11,007 nt of DNA, from positions 1 to 11,007 of the forward strand of contig CADCOU010000215.1 in assembly GCA_902803155.1 (NCBI GenBank), given 5' to 3'. The notes beneath the pieces are model-generated. The model searched no databases and was not told the DNA's origin. It saw only the letters and a program-made list of their open reading frames with translations. Each line of letters begins with the position of its first letter. Within the stretch, counting starts at the first letter, position 1. The translations under genes and the position numbers were made by a program. Positions 1 to 5,888 of this stretch are shown here, in pieces. The stretch is from an uncultured Lachnospiraceae bacterium. GTDB lineage: Bacteria > Bacillota > Clostridia > Lachnospirales > Lachnospiraceae.

Positions 1-34
1 AAAGGCGCCCCGTGGAAGTTTCCACAGAGCGCCT
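1..34 (-). terminator. Hairpin terminator downstream of divIC
   Basis: Read on the minus strand, an outer stem AGGCGC/GCGCCT (positions 34-29 with 8-3) encloses a 3x3 internal loop and an inner stem GTGGA/TCCAC (positions 25-21 with 16-12). The outer arm is followed by at least TTT at the window edge. It lies 24 bases past the divIC stop codon, the expected place for a rho-independent terminator of the divIC transcript. The U-tract is cut off by the window end, so its length cannot be judged. Confidence 0.7.
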
Positions 35-57
35 GGTAATTCCCTGTATGGTTTACG

Positions 58-363
58 TCAGGATGCCGGCTGGAAGATCAGCTCATCCGGATAGACCAGT
101 CCGAGTTTCTCACGGGCAACCTTCTCGATATAAGGATCCGTCTTCGTATAGTCACGGAATTCCTCTATATTCACGGATCTGTCATTTTCTTCCGTGATCT
201 GCTGCTCCAGCAGATCGATCTGCTGTGCGTAAGTCTCATTCTTATTCATAAGACTTCTGCAGCGGACTGCAAGTGCAATTACCATGATAAGCACAACAAC
301 TACAATGAGTCTCATGCCTCTCCGGTTCGCAGCCGAAACCGGGCGACTGTTCCTTGACGCCAT
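58..363 (-). CDS. divIC: Septum formation initiator, DivIC/FtsB-like
   Basis: Small bitopic division protein of 101 residues. Residues 1-17 are basic and cytoplasmic, 18-34 form one membrane segment (LIVVVVLIMVIALAV), and about 36-66 are rich in Glu/Gln with leucine spacing typical of the extracellular coiled coil. The family's C-terminal signature follows near residues 78-97 (YIEKVAREKLGLVYPDELIF). In Firmicutes DivIC pairs with FtsL and DivIB in the divisome that activates septal wall synthesis. The ATG at 363 is preceded by AAGGGG at about 9 bases. It is the last gene of the hup-rqcP-divIC block and is followed by a terminator. The 155-base gap to rqcP, with a possible promoter, suggests separate transcription. 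DivIC and FtsL are hard to tell apart by sequence; linkage to rqcP favours DivIC. Confidence 0.87.
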   Translation of the reverse strand: MASRNSRPVSAANRRGMRLIVVVVLIMVIALAVRCRSLMNKNETYAQQIDLLEQQITEENDRSVNIEEFRDYTKTDPYIEKVAREKLGLVYPDELIFQPAS

Positions 364-461
364 ATTGTTTTACCCCTTACTTTCCCGCCTGTCCTCCGCC
401 GGCCTCCCCAGCCGTCTCCCCGCTTCAGACATGCATGTTATTTATACCTATAATCTTAAAT

Positions 462-490
462 AGTTTAAGCTGTTTAAACAGCAATTTCAA
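462..490 (-). promoter_or_regulatory. Candidate divIC promoter with palindromic spacer
   Basis: On the minus strand TTGAAA (490-485) and TAAACT (467-462) are 17 bases apart. The spacer contains the perfect 14-bp palindrome GCTGTTTAAACAGC (469-482). The -35 box is good (5 of 6) and the -10 box is weak (4 of 6); an alternative -10, TATAAA, lies a little further on. The region is much richer in A and T than its surroundings, and T runs follow the rqcP stop codon. Position and composition support a promoter, but the exact boxes are uncertain. Confidence 0.45.
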
Positions 491-518
491 GCAAAAAATG
501 CGAAAAAAATGAAAAAAA

Positions 519-758
519 CTACAAATAACGGAACATTTCCTGCGCTTCTTCCTTGCGGACCGTCTCCGCAATGGTCAAAACCTCTGCTTTTACGGAGCGG
601 TTTCCGAACGCGATCTCGATCACATCGCCCACATTTACCTGCGCCGAAGCTTTGGCCGGACGTCCGTTGATCTGGACCCGCCCCGCGTCGCAGGCTTCAT
701 TTGCGACGGTGCGTCTCTTGATCAGGCGCGATACTTTCAGATATTTGTCCAGTCTCAT
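519..758 (-). CDS. rqcP: S4-domain RNA-binding protein RqcP (YabO)
   Basis: A 79-residue protein made almost entirely of one S4 RNA-binding domain: MRLDKYLKVSRLIKRRTVA at 1-19, then AGRVQINGRPAKAS at 25-38, with the GDVIEI strand at 44-49. In Bacillus the homologue RqcP works with RqcH on split 50S subunits that still carry a stalled peptidyl-tRNA, helping elongate the C-terminal alanine tail that marks the peptide for degradation. The N-terminal Arg/Asp and the RR pair at 15-16, part of the RNA-contact surface in the family, are present. The ATG at 758 has AGGAAGG about 7 bases upstream, and the gene ends in TAG. It follows hup by 80 bases containing a strong hairpin. The hup linkage favours RqcP over the related Hsp15. 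Confidence 0.88.
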   Translation of the reverse strand: MRLDKYLKVSRLIKRRTVANEACDAGRVQINGRPAKASAQVNVGDVIEIAFGNRSVKAEVLTIAETVRKEEAQEMFRYL

Positions 759-782
759 AGGTTCCCCTTCCTGACAAAGATT

Positions 783-806
783 GAGCGGGGCGAAACCGCC
801 CCGCTC
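783..806 (-). other. Strong stem-loop between hup and rqcP
   Basis: A perfect 10-bp stem, GAGCGGGGCG/CGCCCCGCTC, closes a 4-base loop. On the minus strand it is followed by AATCTTTGTC, not a U run. It lies 32 bases after the hup stop and 24 bases before the rqcP start. This could be a leaky terminator, or a 3'-end stabilising hairpin left after processing, either of which would allow much more HU than RqcP from one transcript. The structure is plain in the sequence; the function is inferred. Confidence 0.6.
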
Positions 807-838
807 AGATATGATCCTGTATGGTTCTCCGACTGCGA

Positions 839-1111
839 TCAGTTCAGAGCATCCTTCAGAGCCTTGCCGGCTTTGAACTTCGGGCTCTTGGAAGCCTTGA
901 TCTTCATGGACTTGCCGGTCTGCGGATTTCTTCCGGTGCGAGCTGCTCTCTTCACAACTTCAAAGGTTCCGAATCCAACGATCTGAACCTTGTCGCCAGC
1001 CTTCAGGGACTTCTCAACGGTCTCGATAAAAGCCTTCAGAGCTGCCTCTGCATCTTTCTTCGTCAGTTCCGCATTTTCAGCCATAGCGGCTACAAGTTCT
1101 GTCTTATTCAT
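839..1111 (-). CDS. hup: DNA-binding protein HU
   Basis: A 90-residue histone-like nucleoid protein. The N-terminal helices run MNKTELVAAMAENAELTKKD at 1-20. The family signature spans residues 46-66, with GFGTFEVVKRAAR followed by TGRNPQTG; Pro63 in RNPQTG is the residue that intercalates and bends DNA. The basic C-terminal helix ends KAGKALKDALN. HU forms dimers that bind DNA without sequence specificity and compact the nucleoid. The ATG at 1111 is chosen over an upstream in-frame start because AAAGGAG sits 7 bases before it and the protein then has the exact family length. It has its own strong promoter at 1176-1204 and leads the hup-rqcP-divIC block. Confidence 0.97.
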   Translation of the reverse strand: MNKTELVAAMAENAELTKKDAEAALKAFIETVEKSLKAGDKVQIVGFGTFEVVKRAARTGRNPQTGKSMKIKASKSPKFKAGKALKDALN

Positions 1112-1175
1112 GAGATTACTCCTTTTCTGAAATGTTTTCTGCTTTTTGTACGCACATGTCATGCACACTATCTAT

Positions 1176-1204
1176 CTTATATCTCGACAAAGAGGATTTG
1201 TCAA
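1176..1204 (-). promoter_or_regulatory. hup promoter (sigma-A type) with overlapping dyad
   Basis: On the minus strand a perfect TTGACA (1204-1199) is separated by 17 bases from TATAAG (1181-1176), 5 of 6 to consensus. Transcription should begin near 1169, giving a leader of about 58 bases. An inverted repeat, GACAAA then 5 bases then TTTGTC (1202-1186), overlaps the -35 box and spacer and could be a protein-binding site. Strength fits the abundance of HU. Confidence 0.88.
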
Positions 1205-1275
1205 GCACAGACCCACCGGAAATGCCCATTTTAAGCCATTTTTGTGTGTTCGGGCTGAGTTCCCCGACCGGGTGA

Positions 1276-3012
1276 TCATTTCAGCATGTCATCGATCATA
1301 GCGATAACCTTCGATCCGAATGCCGCGCTCTTCTCATCCGCGTCCTCAAGAGAGTGTCCGACCACACCGTAATAGAACTTGATCTTCGGTTCTGTTCCGG
1401 ACGGACGTACGCACAGCCACGCGTCGTTAGTCAGCTCATAGTACAGGACATTGGACTTCGGCAGTCCGGTATCGGTCTCCTCCGCAGTCTGCAGATCCAG
1501 GATCGTATCCGCCTGATAATCGCGGATCTTCAGTACCTTGTATCCTGCGATCTCCTTAAGCGGTTCTTCGCGCAGGGTCGACATGATCTGCTGGATCTTC
1601 TGCAGTCCTTCGATTCCCGCAAGACCGACGGATTCGATATCATCCTTGTAGTAGCCGCAGCGCTCATACAGCTCAAGCATCGCATCCCAGAGAGTCTTGC
1701 CTTTCGTCTTGTAATATGCCGCAGCCTCGCACAGTGCCATGACTGCCACGATCGCGTCTTTATCACGTGCATGGGTTCCGATCAGGCATCCGTAGCTCTC
1801 CTCGAATCCGAAGAGATAGGTTCCTTTCTTCTCATTTTCCATCTTCAGGATCTGCCGTCCGATCCACTTGAATCCGGTCAGGCACTCGTATTCCGCAACA
1901 CCGTAATACTTGCAGATCGCATCAGCCAGATTTGTGGTAACGATCGTCTTGATCAGAAGTCCGTCCGAAGGAAGTCCCTTCATGGCCTTCAACTGACCGA
2001 TCTCATAGTCCGCGAGAAGGCTGCCGGACATGTTGCCGGTCAGCGTATGGTATACGCCGTCCTTATCCCTGACACGTACTCCGAGCCTGTCCGCGTCCGG
2101 GTCGGTCGCAAGGACCAGGTCTGCTCCGATCTCCTCAGCCAGTTTCAGACCTAGTGTAAATGCTTCTTCCGCTTCCGGGTTCGGATAGGATACAGTCGGG
2201 AAATCCCCGTCCGGCTTCTCCTGCTCCGGTACGACGGTAACATTCTCAAATCCGAGTTCCTTCAGGACCCTGACAGCCGGTACCAGGCCGGTGCCGTGAA
2301 GCGGCGTATAGACGATCTTCAGATTCTTTGCCTGCTCGCGGATTGCTTCCGGATGCAGTACATTCTTCTTCAGTTCGGCGATGTAGGTATCATCCACTTC
2401 CGCGCCGATCTCAACATAGAGACCTTTGTCGACCGCTTCCTGTTTCTCCATGGTCTTACATGCGGAATAATCCGTGATCGCCTTGACTTCCGCCATGATG
2501 CCGCTGTCATGAGGCGGCGTGATCTGCGCTCCGTCCTCCCAGTAAACCTTGTATCCGTTGTACTCGGGCGGATTGTGGCTGGCAGTGATGTTGATGCCGG
2601 CGATGCAGCCCAGGCAGCGGACCGCGTAGGACAGTTCCGGAGTCGGGCGCAGCGCATCAAACACATACGCTTTGATGCCGTTTGCAGCCAGCGTAAGCGC
2701 TGCACATTCGGTAAACTCATCGTGCATGCGGCGGGAATCATGTGCGATTGCGACTCCCTTCGCCTCTCCGCCGACCTTCAGGATATAGTTTGCGAGACCC
2801 TGCGTAGCCTTGCGGACCACATAGATATTCATGCGGTTTGTGCCCGCGCCGATGATTCCTCTGAGGCCTGCCGTTCCGAATTCCAGATCCATATAAAAAC
2901 GTTCTTTGATCTCATTTTCGTCATCAGCGATCGCCTTCAGTTCGGCCTTCGTATCCTCGTCAAAATAAGGATTGCTCAGCCATTCCTCATATCTTGCCCT
3001 GTAATCTTCCAT
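1276..3012 (-). CDS. pgcA: Phosphosugar mutase (alpha-phosphoglucomutase, PgcA type)
   Basis: A 578-residue cytoplasmic enzyme of the alpha-D-phosphohexomutase family, close in length to Bacillus PgcA. It interconverts glucose-6-phosphate and glucose-1-phosphate, and perhaps mannose phosphates, feeding polysaccharide and glycolipid synthesis. All four active-site elements are visible: FGTAGLRG at 45-52; TASHNP with the phosphorylated Ser145; the metal loop DPDADR at 304-309; the sugar-binding GFEESYG at 402-408; and the phosphate-binding RPSGTEPK at 536-543. The ATG at 3012 is chosen because it has GAGGAG 9 bases upstream and starts at the conserved MEDYRARYEEWL. Upstream in-frame ATGs at 3063 and 3105 would add 17 or 31 polar, low-complexity residues. 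An extended -10 promoter lies at 3155-3163. No clear terminator follows, so readthrough into hup is possible. Substrate preference cannot be settled from sequence. Confidence 0.92.
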   Translation of the reverse strand: MEDYRARYEEWLSNPYFDEDTKAELKAIADDENEIKERFYMDLEFGTAGLRGIIGAGTNRMNIYVVRKATQGLANYILKVGGEAKGVAIAHDSRRMHDEFTECAALTLAANGIKAYVFDALRPTPELSYAVRCLGCIAGINITASHNPPEYNGYKVYWEDGAQITPPHDSGIMAEVKAITDYSACKTMEKQEAVDKGLYVEIGAEVDDTYIAELKKNVLHPEAIREQAKNLKIVYTPLHGTGLVPAVRVLKELGFENVTVVPEQEKPDGDFPTVSYPNPEAEEAFTLGLKLAEEIGADLVLATDPDADRLGVRVRDKDGVYHTLTGNMSGSLLADYEIGQLKAMKGLPSDGLLIKTIVTTNLADAICKYYGVAEYECLTGFKWIGRQILKMENEKKGTYLFGFEESYGCLIGTHARDKDAIVAVMALCEAAAYYKTKGKTLWDAMLELYERCGYYKDDIESVGLAGIEGLQKIQQIMSTLREEPLKEIAGYKVLKIRDYQADTILDLQTAEETDTGLPKSNVLYYELTNDAWLCVRPSGTEPKIKFYYGVVGHSLEDADEKSAAFGSKVIAMIDDMLK

Positions 3013-3100
3013 ACTCAGTTTCTCCTCTCTTGTTTCAGATCCGCCGGAGGCAGAACTGTTCATCCCTGGCTCTCCGCTTTGCTTCGGCCCGCGCTGAATC

Positions 3101-3122
3101 GACATCCGCCGGATGTCCGGCG
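3101..3122 (-). other. Overlapping alternative hairpins in the pgcA leader
   Basis: GACATCC/GGATGTC (3101-3107 with 3111-3117, 3-base loop) and CGCCGG/CCGGCG (3107-3112 with 3117-3122, 4-base loop) share bases, so they cannot form together. They lie between the candidate pgcA promoter and its preferred start at 3012, in a leader of about 135 bases. This could be a regulatory leader or chance structure in GC-rich DNA; I do not recognise a known riboswitch class. Confidence 0.4.
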
Positions 3123-3154
3123 CCCTGCCGGAAGCTGCTCTCAGCTATGTCTGC

Positions 3155-3163
3155 AGTATAGCA
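3155..3163 (-). promoter_or_regulatory. Candidate extended -10 promoter for pgcA
   Basis: The minus strand reads TGCTATACT (3163-3155), an extended -10 (TGn plus TATACT, 5 of 6). No convincing -35 box lies 16-18 bases upstream, as is common for extended -10 promoters. It falls in the gap just after the serpin stop codon. Expected start of transcription is near 3148. Confidence 0.5.
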
Positions 3164-3194
3164 TAAAGAAACAGGCCGGGCGAGCACTAATCTG

Positions 3195-4406
3195 TCAGCG
3201 TGTCACTTCGTTGACCGCTCCGATAAACAGCGGTATTCCTGTCTGTTTTTCGATAATGGCATATATGAACGGACGGGTCAGATAGACCTTCTTCACCTTA
3301 TTCCGGTCAGGGATGGAAGTCGCCTTCATCATGACAGCCGTTACCGCGGCAGCCTCCGTACCGTCCCGGTTCACATCGATATAAGTCTTATGTATGATGT
3401 CATCGATGCAGATCTTTGCACTGGTCATTCCGGAGAACTGCGCAGCTCCCGTAAATGCTCTCCGGATCCCCAGCTTCCTGAGAGGCGCCTTCAGCGACCT
3501 GCTGTATTCATAACGGAATTCCGGCATACGTGTCCGCACCGACACTCCGCTCTTTTTCCGTTTTTTGTATGCCCGGATATAGTCCTTTCCATTCAGCTTC
3601 TTCAGATACCGGCTCACAGACATGCCTTTCGGAGGAAGAACTGCCATAAAAGCCAGCTTCCCGCCGGCGTAATCCTTGACAAATCCCGTACCCCCGGCCA
3701 GTGTCACGTACTCATGCTCTGTACCTTCCACCATACTGACCTTCTGTTTTTGCCCGTTTGCCTTCCGGAATGTCCTCTGCTCCGCAGAAGTATAGGGTTC
3801 CTTCCAGTCTCCCCTGAAGTAGACCGCATTCATCAGAACCAGCCGCGAGGCGGAGGAAAGCCGGTCTGCGATCGACTTTATCTTTCCCTCTGTTTTGCGC
3901 GACACCCAGTCATTCATATTCCTCACCGTAGAGGAATCAAAAGGCTCTGCATACGATTCCGCCCTGTAGACGGATCTCAGCTCCTGAAGATAAGAGGGTT
4001 TCAGTGTCATCAGGTTTTTCCTGTACCAGACTGAATTCGCGATCCGGTATACGGACTTGCCCTGCCCGGTGATCCTGCGGTTCAAAGCTGTGATCGAGCG
4101 TTTATACGAAGCTGCAGGGATACCGCCCAATGCCTTTTTCATCTCCGTCAGGGTCTTTCCGGAAGCACCACTCTCAACCATGGACATGGCGGTCAGGATC
4201 GAATCCGGAGAGATCAGGACATTTTTCTTTTCATTTCCCTTCAGGCAGAATCGGAGAAGACGGATCGAAGTGTCCGCCACAGCGGTCCTGAAGTTCGCTT
4301 CCCCGGCGGCAGACGCATTCCCGGAGACTGCCAGGCTCAGCGCCGTCAGCAGCAGGATCAGCCGGATGTACTTTTTGAGTTTCCCGCATAAATAATCAGT
4401 CTTCAC
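3195..4406 (-). CDS. Secreted serpin-family protease inhibitor
   Basis: A 403-residue serpin with an N-terminal signal peptide: basic start, hydrophobic YIRLILLLTALSLAVSG at 13-29, probable cleavage after NASA at 33. Serpin landmarks follow in order: NVLISPDSILTAMSMV at 62-77, MNDWVSRKTEGKI at 164-176, RLVLMNAVYFRGDW at 188-201, FMAVLPPKGM at 253-262, FSGM at 324-327, IDDIIHKTYIDVNRDGTEAA at 334-353 and RPFIYAIIEKQTGIPLFIGAV at 378-398. The hinge GTEAAAVTAV at 349-358 keeps the small residues needed for loop insertion, so an inhibitory mechanism is likely. Alignment by the SIP motif puts P1 at Thr363 and P1' at Ser364, but the P' side is about five residues longer than in alpha-1-antitrypsin, so P1 is uncertain. 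The start is GTG, with AAGGAG 5 bases upstream. It lies 87 bases after hisS with no clear promoter of its own. Known gut bacterial serpins inhibit host elastases; the target here is unknown. Confidence 0.93.
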   Translation of the reverse strand: MKTDYLCGKLKKYIRLILLLTALSLAVSGNASAAGEANFRTAVADTSIRLLRFCLKGNEKKNVLISPDSILTAMSMVESGASGKTLTEMKKALGGIPAASYKRSITALNRRITGQGKSVYRIANSVWYRKNLMTLKPSYLQELRSVYRAESYAEPFDSSTVRNMNDWVSRKTEGKIKSIADRLSSASRLVLMNAVYFRGDWKEPYTSAEQRTFRKANGQKQKVSMVEGTEHEYVTLAGGTGFVKDYAGGKLAFMAVLPPKGMSVSRYLKKLNGKDYIRAYKKRKKSGVSVRTRMPEFRYEYSRSLKAPLRKLGIRRAFTGAAQFSGMTSAKICIDDIIHKTYIDVNRDGTEAAAVTAVMMKATSIPDRNKVKKVYLTRPFIYAIIEKQTGIPLFIGAVNEVTR

Positions 4407-4493
4407 AGCTGCTCCTTCTTCAGGTCATTTCCAGTTTGCAAACGAACACGATTCGGTCAGGATCCGGTAAAACGGCCGGCGTTCCTGCCTGCC

Positions 4494-5804
4494 TTACAGC
4501 TCCGTATCAGAATATACTTTACGGATGTCGGTATATCCCTCTTTCTCAAGGGTGTCGATCTGGAACTTTGCGTTTTTCTTGAGTGGCTGCACCACGACGG
4601 TCATCCCTTCCGCGCGCTCTGCGGCCGCTCTGCCGAAGACTTCCGTCACTCTGCTTCCGGCGCCTTTCATATCGACCAGATAGGCCTTCTTCAGACCGGA
4701 TGCCTTTTCCTTCCATCCCAGATCCTTAAGGATCGTGACGATACGTTCGAATCCGATCGAGAACCCGCACGCCGGGGCGTCCTGTCCGCAGAACCGGCCG
4801 ACCATCTTATCGTATCTGCCGCCGCCTGCGATGGAAAATGAATAGTTGTCGATGGAGATCTCGAAGATCGTCCCGGTGTAGTAACTCATCCCGCGCACCA
4901 GTGTCGGGTCGAACTTCAGCGTAATGTCGTCACTGATCATGGCCCGGGCTGCGGACATGATCAGTTCCATATCCTCCGCCGTGCCCTCTTCGATCACATC
5001 CGCGCAGGTCTTTTCAATAAATAACTTGACATCCCCTGCTTCGCCGCTCTCGTTAAGCCGGAAGAAACCGGTGTATTTTTCAACTCTGTCCTCCGGATAG
5101 CCTCCGGCAAGAAGTTCTTCACGGACTCCGTCCAGGCCGATCTTGTCCATCTTGTCCAGAACAATAAACACGTCGTCATACTCTTCCTCGGCAAACCCTG
5201 CGCTCTTCGCCATCGCGCGGAGGATCCTGCGGTCGCCGATATGCACCGTGAACCCGGAGACGCCGACTTCTTCGAAGATCCTGCGCAGAGCACCGGACGT
5301 CGCCGCGATCAGTTCGATCTCGGCCATGACAGAACTGTCCCCGATGATATCGATGTCGCATTGGGTGAACTGGCGGAAGCGTCCCTTCTGCGGACGGTCC
5401 GCACGGAACACATTGCCGATCTGGAGCGATTTGAACGGGGTCGGAAGATCATTCTTGTGGTTTGCGTAGTAACGGCACAACGGCACTGTCAGGTCATAGC
5501 GAAGCGCGCTGTCGGCAAGCTCGGTTCCCGCGGCGTCGTACGGCATGTCGCTGTCTGCGCGGACTTTACCCAGGCTCTTCTCCAGTTCGCGGCCTCTCTT
5601 TTCAACCTTGAAGATCAGCTTCTCATTCTCGCCGCCGTTTTTTCCGGTCAGGTTCTCAATGTGCTCCATGACCGGAGTCTCGATCTCCGTAAATCCGTAC
5701 TTCGCGTAAGTGTCCCGGATGATCCCGAGCACATGCTGCCGGAGCACCATATCCCCCGGGAGAAAATCCTGCATACCCTTGACCGGTGTCTGAATAAATT
5801 TCAT
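4494..5804 (-). CDS. hisS: Histidyl-tRNA synthetase
   Basis: A 436-residue class II synthetase that attaches histidine to tRNA-His. Motif 2 is at 138-155 (PQKGRFRQFTQCDIDIIG), the histidine-specific element at 302-311 (LVRGMSYYTG), GGGRYD at 327-332, and motif 3 at 347-354 (GFSIGFER). Two oddities stand out. The stretch LRYDLTVPLCRYYANH at 101-116 matches the archaeal/eukaryotic style instead of the common bacterial LRPEGT form. The usual Asp in RGLDYY is Ser307. The C-terminal anticodon-binding domain is short, about 64 residues from 373, and ends at the point where most bacterial enzymes continue for some 25 residues. The ATG at 5804 follows GAGAGG at 9 bases. The leader is too short for a T-box, and a promoter overlaps the cca stop. 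Confidence 0.94.
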   Translation of the reverse strand: MKFIQTPVKGMQDFLPGDMVLRQHVLGIIRDTYAKYGFTEIETPVMEHIENLTGKNGGENEKLIFKVEKRGRELEKSLGKVRADSDMPYDAAGTELADSALRYDLTVPLCRYYANHKNDLPTPFKSLQIGNVFRADRPQKGRFRQFTQCDIDIIGDSSVMAEIELIAATSGALRRIFEEVGVSGFTVHIGDRRILRAMAKSAGFAEEEYDDVFIVLDKMDKIGLDGVREELLAGGYPEDRVEKYTGFFRLNESGEAGDVKLFIEKTCADVIEEGTAEDMELIMSAARAMISDDITLKFDPTLVRGMSYYTGTIFEISIDNYSFSIAGGGRYDKMVGRFCGQDAPACGFSIGFERIVTILKDLGWKEKASGLKKAYLVDMKGAGSRVTEVFGRAAAERAEGMTVVVQPLKKNAKFQIDTLEKEGYTDIRKVYSDTEL

Positions 5805-5835
5805 ATGTATCTGCCTCTCTGTATATGTTTATTAC

Positions 5836-5854
5836 AGCCGGGAGAAGCCCGGCT
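5836..5854 (-). other. Stem-loop at the predicted 5' end of hisS mRNA
   Basis: A perfect 7-bp stem, AGCCGGG/CCCGGCT, with a 5-base loop. On the minus strand it begins 5 bases after the -10 box of the candidate hisS promoter, so the transcript should start at or next to the stem. No U run follows, which argues against a cca terminator. A 5'-terminal stem may protect the mRNA from 5' exonuclease; that role is inferred. Confidence 0.55.
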
Positions 5855-5859
5855 AATCA

Positions 5860-5888
5860 AGTATATCCTCAAACGGCAGGACTGTCTA
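5860..5888 (-). promoter_or_regulatory. hisS promoter overlapping the cca stop codon
   Basis: On the minus strand TAGACA (5888-5883, 5 of 6) and TATACT (5865-5860, 5 of 6) are 17 bases apart. The first three bases of the -35 box are the TAG stop codon of cca. Transcription should start near 5853. This makes hisS at least partly independent of cca. Confidence 0.72.

Noticed and set aside
1205..1275. Terminator after the phosphosugar mutase gene
   Set aside because: Only a 5-bp stem (TCGGG/CCCGA) without a following U-tract was found, so it is not listed as a terminator.
1354..3285. Long plus-strand open frames opposite the phosphosugar mutase gene
   Set aside because: The minus strand encodes a complete enzyme with all active-site motifs. 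The plus-strand frames give no recognisable domains and are codon-bias shadows of GC-rich coding DNA.
4434..4443. Palindrome GTTTGCAAAC upstream of the serpin gene
   Set aside because: Ten bases is short, there is no convincing promoter beside it, and nothing else supports an operator.
5805..5885. T-box riboswitch upstream of hisS
   Set aside because: Only 81 bases separate hisS from cca, and the predicted transcript starts near 5853. There is no room for a T-box, and no antiterminator-like sequence was seen.
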